Shown: positions 15,468 to 20,243 of the stretch, in pieces
How positions within the stretch are numbered: position 1 is the first letter of the stretch
Layout of the letters: each line of letters opens with the position of its first letter
IMG/VR virus record: IMGVR_UViG_3300006638_000031
Span: 1 to 20,243 of that record
Length of the DNA stretch: 20,243 nucleotides
Source of the DNA: a virus
Strand: one strand, 5' to 3'
The notes under the pieces: model-generated
Told to the model about the DNA's origin: nothing
The model's input: only the letters and a program-made list of their open reading frames with translations
Databases searched by the model: none
Made by a program: the position numbers and the translations under genes

Positions 15468-15980
15468 GCCGACTATAATCTGGCTATCACATTTGTACTC
15501 ACTCTTGAAGACTCTTCTGGCCGCGGCAAAGTCACCGTCGACTCAGATGGGACGACTCGTTATGGTTTGCTCGACCGTTGGCATCCTGACCTTACTACGC
15601 AAGGGTTTTACACGATGCCGGCAGATGAAGCCCTCGTTATTGCTAAAACGTGTTATCGGACACAATACTGGAATCATATTAGTGGAGATGGCATCACCTC
15701 GAATATCGTCGCTGCGCAGATCTTTTCAATCGCAGTCAACGATGGTATTACATGGGCTACAAAGATGTCACAAGGCGTTTTGGGGCTAGTCCAAGATGGT
15801 GTATTAGGAGATCAAACTCTTACTGCTATTAACAGTATGGATCCAACAAATTTCATAACTGCTTTCAATATGGCTGCGAAAGCAAGATATGCTGCTATTG
15901 TTCAAGCCCATCCAAATAAAGTTGGAGACCTACAAGGGTGGTATAATAGAGTAGATTTAATTAGCACCTTCAAAGGATAA
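15465..15980 (+). CDS. Endolysin: GH108-type muramidase with PG-binding domain
   Basis: Cell-wall hydrolase that cuts the glycan strands of peptidoglycan at lysis. GTG at 15465 starts the frame (171 aa). Residues 1-80 match the glycosyl hydrolase 108 pattern: FVLTLEDS with the probable catalytic Glu15, then TRYGLLDRWHPDL, MPADEALVIAKTCYRTQYW and GDGI. Residues about 84-165 match the usual C-terminal peptidoglycan-binding partner of this family: VAAQIFSIAVNDG, DGVLGDQTLTAIN, ARYAAIV, LQGWYNRV. Length is typical (about 160-200 aa). There is no classical signal peptide, so export would depend on the holin gene that follows two bases after the stop. Assignment is strong. Confidence 0.9.
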   Translation: MADYNLAITFVLTLEDSSGRGKVTVDSDGTTRYGLLDRWHPDLTTQGFYTMPADEALVIAKTCYRTQYWNHISGDGITSNIVAAQIFSIAVNDGITWATKMSQGVLGLVQDGVLGDQTLTAINSMDPTNFITAFNMAAKARYAAIVQAHPNKVGDLQGWYNRVDLISTFKG

Positions 15981-15982
15981 GT

Positions 15983-16231
15983 ATGAAATGGTGTATAACA
16001 CCTCTTTATAGTTTCTTCGGTGGGACAACAGAGTTCTATGCCTTTGTTTTCACCGGGGTATCTATATTCTTTGCTTTTAAACATATGCTGACCCTTGAAT
16101 TCGTAGGGGCTATTGGTGCTATCCAAGCTATTATTACAGCTAATGATATTCATAATGATGTGGCAGTAACTAAAGTGATTGTTAATACTGGACAACCAGC
16201 AGATCCAGAGTTTCCAGGAGATCCTCATTAG
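15983..16231 (+). CDS. Holin-like small membrane protein
   Basis: Likely holin: a small inner-membrane protein that permits endolysin access to the wall at lysis. ATG 15983 follows AAGGA (15973-15977), which overlaps the endolysin stop. The 82-aa protein starts MKWCITPLYSFFGGTTEFYAF. It has one clear hydrophobic span (about 18-35) and a second weaker one (about 38-53, FVGAIGAIQAIITA), with a polar, Pro/Asp-rich C-terminus. The FFGGTTEFYA opening followed by two spans resembles a phage holin-like family, judged from memory of such sequences. Adjacency to endolysin and a spanin-like gene supports the call. It is the only gene here ending in TAG, and that stop lies inside a predicted RNA stem. 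Confidence 0.65.
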   Translation: MKWCITPLYSFFGGTTEFYAFVFTGVSIFFAFKHMLTLEFVGAIGAIQAIITANDIHNDVAVTKVIVNTGQPADPEFPGDPH

Positions 16232-16283
16232 GCGAAGTAAGTCTCGCTTCTTAGAGACGAAGCAAGCCTAACTTAGAAGGAGA
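16228..16283 (+). promoter_or_regulatory. Structured intergenic RNA with two mutually exclusive hairpins
   Basis: TTAGGC (16228-16233) pairs with GCCTAA (16266-16271) as an outer stem that includes the holin stop codon. Inside, GTCTC (16241-16245) can pair with GAGAC (16254-16258), or GCTTC (16246-16250) with GAAGC (16259-16263), but spacing is too tight for both. CTTCT (16247-16251) can also pair with AGAAG (16275-16279), which overlaps the AAGGAG ribosome-binding site of the spanin-like gene. This may tune translation of that gene. Confidence 0.45.
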
Positions 16284-16287
16284 TTAT

Positions 16288-17070
16288 ATGGTAACACCAC
16301 CAACAGGAATAGTAGCAACTGTAGAGAAAGACTTTGCACTTGTCTTCACCAAATCTCATATTATAATGGCAGTTATTATTCTTGCTTGTTTGCTGGGGCT
16401 GGCGTGGTTCTGGAAAGATCATGCTGCAGCTAGTGCTGATCTCGCTGCCGCCGTGGCTGATCAAAAGGCAGTAGCAGCAGATACATTGAATAAGCAACTA
16501 CAACAGCAAAACACAGTCACCCAGCAACAGACACAAGCACAGATTGCCGCTCTTACTATACAAAATCAATCGCTTCAAGCACAAATAGCTGCACTTGTTA
16601 ATGCTATATCTACAAGAAACACAGTGCTAGTTACACAGCAGAAAACCGATGCTACATTGCCTCCTACAGACTTATCCACTCGCTGGCAAAGTCTTGTACA
16701 TATGCCTACTGGTGTTGTACCTTCTACTAGTGGTTTTTCTGTAAGTCCACCTGCAGCTGTAGCAACAGTTCAAGAGCTTGAAAGTATAGATACCATAACT
16801 GCTGATAACACTGATTTAAAGCAGCAAGTAGTTGATTTAGATGGAGTTATAGGACACGATGGGACAATAATGTCGGCATCAACTGATGCTCTTATCAGTG
16901 AGAAGAAAGCCCACGCATCCGACCAAGCTACTTGTACAACAGACCTAGCAGCCAAAGATGCTACCATTAAACAAGTAAAAGCCGACGCAGCAAAAGGTAA
17001 AGCAAAATGGTTCATCATAGGTGGTATTATTGGTGAAATCTTTCACGTAGCTATTTCACATACATTATAA
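16288..17070 (+). CDS. Spanin-like membrane coiled-coil protein
   Basis: Probable inner-membrane spanin or related lysis protein that helps disrupt the outer membrane. ATG 16288 follows AAGGAG (16277-16282). The 260-aa protein has an N-terminal membrane anchor (about 24-42, HIIMAVIILACLLGLAWFW). A long Gln/Ala-rich coiled coil follows (about 45-118). Next is a conserved-looking middle segment with DLSTRWQSLV and a Pro/Ser-rich stretch (about 121-165), then a second helical region with one Cys (C216). It ends with a hydrophobic tail KWFIIGGIIGEIFHVAI (about 240-257). Rz-type i-spanins are usually about 100-180 aa with a single N-terminal anchor, so this one is long and has a second hydrophobic end. 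No o-spanin lipoprotein was found nested or adjacent. Confidence 0.6.
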   Translation: MVTPPTGIVATVEKDFALVFTKSHIIMAVIILACLLGLAWFWKDHAAASADLAAAVADQKAVAADTLNKQLQQQNTVTQQQTQAQIAALTIQNQSLQAQIAALVNAISTRNTVLVTQQKTDATLPPTDLSTRWQSLVHMPTGVVPSTSGFSVSPPAAVATVQELESIDTITADNTDLKQQVVDLDGVIGHDGTIMSASTDALISEKKAHASDQATCTTDLAAKDATIKQVKADAAKGKAKWFIIGGIIGEIFHVAISHTL

Positions 17071-17079
17071 GAGGTACCT

Positions 17080-18030
17080 ATGTATTACGCTGGAGATACT
17101 TATCATTTCATTCTAAATATTCCCACTATAGCAGGGACTCCTACTGTTACTAGTGCTCCTTTGATTACAGTCTTGGATATAACTCTTCCAGGCTCTCCTA
17201 TTGTGACTGGCGCCACTATGACTCTTATGACAGGCACCAGCTTTCTGTATTATTATTCATTTGCTATTCCAAACGTTTCACCAAAAGACTATGTAGCAAT
17301 ATACAGTTATGCAGTTAGTAACTCCCAGACCTTGGGCACAGCTACAGTAGCAACTTGGGCAACTAATGTCGCTACATTCACATTCCCTTTGCCTTTGCCA
17401 GCTGATGCTGTTCCAGGTTCATTACTTACTACTACAGGTTTTACATCTACAGGTACCGGTAGTTTCAATGTTACGAATGCTCCTATTCTAACTGTCAATC
17501 CAGCAACAGGTGTTATTACAGTTGCTGATATTGGTACTACTTTGGTTGAGACTGGTCTAGGATCTGGTACTGCTATCAAGAACACAGTAATATCTAATCA
17601 ACTATTATCTGATTCAGATAAGGTTCATGTTGGAGATTCCAATATTCTAGGACAGGTAGCTTTGAATTCTACTGTTGCTCAAGATGCTACAGTAGCTAAA
17701 GATGCTACAGTTTTCAAGTCGGCTTCCTATATAGCTCCACAGAATGATCCTATGGTTCAGACTATCAATACAGCTACCACGACTATTCTTTCTAATAGCA
17801 ATGCTGAAGTAACTCTTTTGGGTACTCTTTCAGCCGGTACACTTTCGGGTCTTCTACAGGATGTGTATGATAACCTCTTTGGATCATGGAATATTGACCA
17901 GACTGCAAACCCACCAATGCTATATATAAAGAGGATTAATGGAACGCCTATTGCTAGCTTCCAGCTGATTAACAATGCATCTAATACCCAAAGAAATACT
18001 ATAACGTACCCGCCAGAAAGCAACGTTTAA
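17080..18030 (+). CDS. Virion-type beta-rich protein with Ig-like module
   Basis: Not assignable to a named family. ATG 17080 follows GAGG at 17071-17074. The 316-aa protein begins with a Thr/Pro/Ile-rich beta domain (about 5-82). It continues with an Ig-like module (about 89-165: ATWATNVATFTFPLPLPADA, PGSLLTTTGF, GTGSFNVTN, GVITVADIGTT) similar in framework to those in the 491- and 564-aa proteins. A short tandem repeat of VAxDAT (about 199-211) leads to a helical stretch. The C-terminal segment includes VYDNLFGSWNIDQTANPPMLYIKRINGTPIASFQL (about 262-296). Such layouts are typical of tail-fibre, baseplate-associated or decoration proteins of environmental phages. Role is inferred from context. 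Confidence 0.7.
   Translation: MYYAGDTYHFILNIPTIAGTPTVTSAPLITVLDITLPGSPIVTGATMTLMTGTSFLYYYSFAIPNVSPKDYVAIYSYAVSNSQTLGTATVATWATNVATFTFPLPLPADAVPGSLLTTTGFTSTGTGSFNVTNAPILTVNPATGVITVADIGTTLVETGLGSGTAIKNTVISNQLLSDSDKVHVGDSNILGQVALNSTVAQDATVAKDATVFKSASYIAPQNDPMVQTINTATTTILSNSNAEVTLLGTLSAGTLSGLLQDVYDNLFGSWNIDQTANPPMLYIKRINGTPIASFQLINNASNTQRNTITYPPESNV
17344..17574 (+). repeat. Ig-like module (copy in the 316-aa protein)
   Basis: Residues 89-165 follow the same framework as the modules at 8910-9125 and 12409-12816: a VATFTF strand, PGSLLTTTGF, GTGSFNVTN, then GVITV and a closing Thr-rich strand. Confidence 0.4.
17665..17712 (+). repeat. Short 18-base in-frame tandem repeat
   Basis: GATGCTACAGT occurs at 17683 and again at 17701, in an 18-base period with a third, partial unit before it. 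It encodes DATVAK-type units. This pattern is common in phage tail proteins as a short helix or trimer linker. Confidence 0.6.
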
Positions 18031-18045
18031 TACAAGTCTTATCCT

Positions 18046-18079
18046 CTTCTCCTTTAGGTATACTAACCAGAAGGAGAAG
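18046..18079 (+). terminator. Strong hairpin between two structural genes
   Basis: CTTCTCCTT (18046-18054) pairs perfectly with AAGGAGAAG (18071-18079), and TAG/CTA can extend the stem inside to a GTATA loop. Only a weak T-rich run (TTTGTATTTAT) follows, so termination is plausible but not certain. The 3' arm contains AAGGAG, a ribosome-binding-like sequence held in the stem, about 25 bases before the next ATG. Confidence 0.45.
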
Positions 18080-18099
18080 TTTGTATTTATAGGATACTT

Positions 18100-18864
18100 A
18101 TGTCCGTAAACATTGTCGTTACTGTTCAATTACCTGAAGGCTTTGGACTTACGAATGGAGCTATTCTTCGTGAGCCTATGCAATTCCAAGTCATATCTGG
18201 TTTAACACCATATTATTCCTCCGTAGATATTGTCAGACTTCACGGTGGAGTGTATCTACGTAAGGTCTCTGATCTTACGCTGGCTGGTATGATCTATTGG
18301 CAGAGTAAACAAGCTGATGCCTTAACTTGGTCTTTGCCTATGATACCACCTTCATACGCTCCCTTTACTGATTTCCAAGAAGTCCATTTCCGTAACTTTA
18401 TGATGGCTCGTTCTAGTTGGGTTACTTTTATGTGTGCTCAACAGCTGATCCTTAATATGTTTGATCTCAATGCTGTCCGCGGCAGCAAGACCTTGGCTAA
18501 TTTCTCTGTTAGCAGGCAGGACTTCTCTAGCGATAGTGGAGTGCCTGGCAAACTAAAAGACCTGAAGCAACAGGTTCTAGATTGGGAGATAGCTCTCAAG
18601 AGCGGTGGTAATATAGGTCATAAGGGTCATGTCAAACCTCGCATGGCAGCCAAAAGTCTATATGATGACAGCGATAATACTCCTGGTCGTACATGGCTGA
18701 ACTCTGGTCCTGGTGCCAATACATACTCCCTGACTGGTGTTAGTTCTGCCGGCGGCAGAAGCAAGACAGTAAAGTTCTATTCCCCAGTAGTAGTGGGTAA
18801 TAGGATTGGAAGGTATTTTGGGCCTACAGTTTTAACATCCTGGCCAAGAGTGCCATCGTTCTAA
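18100..18864 (+). CDS. Hypothetical protein, 254 aa
   Basis: Unrecognised. ATG 18100 follows AGGAT a few bases upstream. The first 110 residues are mixed beta/alpha (MSVNIVVTVQLPEGFGL, PYYSSVDIVRLHGGVYLRKVSDLTLAGMIYWQSKQAD). Then come MARSSWVTFMCAQQLILNMFD and a central segment with VSRQDFSSDSGVPGKLKDLKQQVLDWEIALKSGG (about 145-170). The C-terminal part is Gly/Ser/Lys-rich and basic (HKGHVKPRMAAKSLYDDSDNTPGRTWLNSGP). No membrane span or catalytic motif is clear. Position among structural genes after a hairpin suggests a virion or head-tail joining component, but nothing in the sequence proves this. It may begin a new transcription unit if the upstream hairpin terminates. Confidence 0.7.
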   Translation: MSVNIVVTVQLPEGFGLTNGAILREPMQFQVISGLTPYYSSVDIVRLHGGVYLRKVSDLTLAGMIYWQSKQADALTWSLPMIPPSYAPFTDFQEVHFRNFMMARSSWVTFMCAQQLILNMFDLNAVRGSKTLANFSVSRQDFSSDSGVPGKLKDLKQQVLDWEIALKSGGNIGHKGHVKPRMAAKSLYDDSDNTPGRTWLNSGPGANTYSLTGVSSAGGRSKTVKFYSPVVVGNRIGRYFGPTVLTSWPRVPSF

Positions 18865-18874
18865 TATAGATTGA

Positions 18875-18880
18875 AGAGGA
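18875..18880 (+). promoter_or_regulatory. Ribosome-binding site that sets the 245-aa gene start
   Basis: AGAGGA lies 5 bases before ATG 18886. The in-frame TTG at 18871 has no such site and overlaps this one. Confidence 0.6.
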
Positions 18881-18885
18881 TTAAA

Positions 18886-19623
18886 ATGAACAAATCAGTT
18901 GAAACAACTCCTTTAGGTACTACTAGGAGTGTTATATTACAGGAAGGCTCTATGCCCGTACCTGATCCTACTGTACTAACTACTCAACAACTACATCGAG
19001 AGCTAGCAGCTCTACGAGAACTAATAGAAACACGTCTTAACGGTTATGATAAAGCCATTACCTTGTTGCAAACTACAATGGATAAATCTCCTAGTATTGG
19101 TGAGATGTATGCCAAACACGAGGAAATGTTTAAAAGTATTGCGACTGAGTTTTTAGAACGCGATAAAGCGTTAGTACTAATTCATGAATTCATTACGCAG
19201 CATCCTACGGTGATTGAGGCCACAGTAAACACGCTGCGTAATTTGCATGATGAGAAGTTCAACTCGATTCAGAAGCAGTTCAACGAACGGGATATACGCA
19301 CGGAGCAAACGCAGCGAGACTCCAAAGTCGCTGTGGATGCGGCGTTGCAGGCGGCGAAAGAAGCTGTCAGCGAGCAGAACAAGTCAAGTGCTCTGGCAAT
19401 TGGAAAGAGTGAAGCATCTACCACTAAACAGATTGACCAGATCAATGTTCTCGTTGCGAGTTCTGCCAAGGGCTTGGATGATAAGATTAGCGATATGAAA
19501 GATCGCCTGACTTCGCTAGAAGGTCAAAAGACAGGTGGTAGTGCTGTTTGGGGATATATGGTAGGGGCTGCTGGATTAATAACAGCACTTGGAGCTATCG
19601 TCGCTTTGATACTAAAACATTAA
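18886..19623 (+). CDS. Coiled-coil protein with C-terminal membrane anchor
   Basis: Unnamed phage protein of a kind I have seen only as hypothetical. From ATG 18886 it is 245 aa. Residues about 34-65 form a first helix (LTTQQLHRELAALRELIETRL), and 75-215 form long charged coiled coils. An internal repeat is visible: HEEMFKSIATEFLERDKA (79-96) and HDEKFNSIQKQFNERDIR (121-138). The tail has a hydrophobic segment (about 221-243, VWGYMVGAAGLITALGAIVALIL) ending in KH, so a tail-anchored membrane protein is likely. The middle (about 19230-19400) uses GCG, CGC and ACG codons far more than the surrounding genes, suggesting mosaic origin. Role may be membrane-associated, perhaps in infection or lysis control; this is speculation. 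Confidence 0.7.
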   Translation: MNKSVETTPLGTTRSVILQEGSMPVPDPTVLTTQQLHRELAALRELIETRLNGYDKAITLLQTTMDKSPSIGEMYAKHEEMFKSIATEFLERDKALVLIHEFITQHPTVIEATVNTLRNLHDEKFNSIQKQFNERDIRTEQTQRDSKVAVDAALQAAKEAVSEQNKSSALAIGKSEASTTKQIDQINVLVASSAKGLDDKISDMKDRLTSLEGQKTGGSAVWGYMVGAAGLITALGAIVALILKH

Positions 19624-19630
19624 GGAATAA

Positions 19631-20243
19631 ATGTCTATTAGCAATGTCTTTACTATCGATCAAAACTATCCCACATCTAACGCTCTTCTGGTCCCCGGGC
19701 CCAATCAAAGTACATATACTGTCTTTATATTCAACTACTCTGATTGGGCAGTTGGTAATCAGGATCCAATCTATGCGATAGCACAGAGTGGCGTTAATAC
19801 GGATGGCACATGGAAAGGTGTGTTTGATCCTATTCTGCAGACCTATTCTCCTGTTACTCTTTCAGAATCTTCAATAGATGATACGCCAGCAGCTTATTAT
19901 ACAGTTGTAGCAATTAGTCCATCAGCTGTTATTATATTAGGGCTTCAAGTTGTAGCTCCGGCTACTACTACTTATATTCTTCCAGTTGTTGATGGTGGAA
20001 CTGGTACTGATACTCCTTCTCTGATCGCTGGTGCTAATGTAATAATCACTGGCACATGGCCTGATCAAACTGTAGCTTCAACAGGTGGTGGAGGTGGAGG
20101 CCCAGCTACAGATCTTGAAACTACAGGTGCGGCAGTAAATGTAAGTTTATCTTCTCCTCCTACTCATGCAGGGGAGATCTTAATATCTCAGCCCGGCAAC
20201 ACAACAGCAGTCTGGGCTGATCCTTTAGTTCAAGGTATCCAAG
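19631..20243 (+). CDS. Fibre- or appendage-like virion protein, 3'-partial
   Basis: Open from ATG 19631 to the right edge (204 complete codons, no stop). AAGGA at 19622-19626 serves as ribosome-binding site, overlapping the preceding stop. The protein starts MSISNVFTIDQNYPTSNALLV and runs through beta-rich, Thr/Val-rich sequence (YTVFIFNYSDWAVGNQDPIY, YYTVVAISPSAVIILGLQVV, TYILPVVDGGTGTDTPSLI). A six-glycine linker lies at about 20089-20100. The segment after it, ATDLETTGAAVNVSLSSPP...GEILISQPGNTTAVWADPLVQG, resembles the hinge-and-repeat part of phage tail-fibre or receptor-binding proteins, judged from memory of such sequences. The full gene lies beyond the window. Confidence 0.7.
   Translation, partial: MSISNVFTIDQNYPTSNALLVPGPNQSTYTVFIFNYSDWAVGNQDPIYAIAQSGVNTDGTWKGVFDPILQTYSPVTLSESSIDDTPAAYYTVVAISPSAVIILGLQVVAPATTTYILPVVDGGTGTDTPSLIAGANVIITGTWPDQTVASTGGGGGGPATDLETTGAAVNVSLSSPPTHAGEILISQPGNTTAVWADPLVQGIQ

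Noticed and set aside
16241-16263. H-type pseudoknot from GTCTC/GAGAC and GCTTC/GAAGC
   Set aside because: The connecting loops would be zero bases long, so both stems cannot form together; a two-state switch is reported instead.
1-20243. tRNA genes, CRISPR arrays, IS elements, integrase or attachment sites
   Set aside because: Nearly all of the window is tightly packed coding sequence; no cloverleaf, spaced direct repeats, transposase motif or terminal inverted repeats were seen.

Overview
The window is the late (virion and lysis) region of a tailed double-stranded DNA bacteriophage (Caudoviricetes). Every supported gene lies on the + strand. Genes are packed with gaps of a few bases or short overlaps, and nearly all have a clear purine-rich ribosome-binding site. 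Base composition, sampled by eye, is in the low 40s % GC. I see no tRNA, CRISPR array, integrase or IS element. The host cannot be named. The two-domain muramidase and the inner-membrane-spanin-like protein point to a Gram-negative host (inference).

Layout. Positions 1-1839: large terminase (packaging ATPase/nuclease), probably cut by the left edge. 1841-3879: two unrecognised genes lying between terminase and portal. 3890-8604: portal, a small overlapping gene, and a prohead protease with a zinc-knuckle insert fused to a long scaffold-like tail. 8610-12059: a 491-aa putative capsid-associated protein and the HK97-fold major capsid protein, separated by a Com-like zinc ribbon gene and an HNH endonuclease. 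12060-12183: a structured, terminator-like spacer. 12184-15463: a multi-module virion protein, an unknown 157-aa protein and a Big_5-type Ig-like protein. 15465-17070: lysis cassette (GH108-type endolysin, holin-like membrane protein, spanin-like coiled-coil protein). 17080-20243: further virion-type proteins, an unknown 254-aa protein, a membrane-anchored coiled-coil protein and the start of a fibre/appendage-like protein that runs off the right edge.

How the genes work together: portal, protease-scaffold and capsid protein build the prohead; the terminase docks on the portal to fill it; the beta-rich modular proteins probably decorate the head or form tail or host-contact structures; and the lysis cassette opens the cell. 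The points most worth a second look are the modular surface proteins that share Ig-like and W/P-type modules, the Com-like/HNH insertion between capsid genes, the protease-zinc-knuckle-scaffold fusion with an internal repeat, and three structured intergenic RNAs (12090-12164, 16228-16283, 18046-18079).
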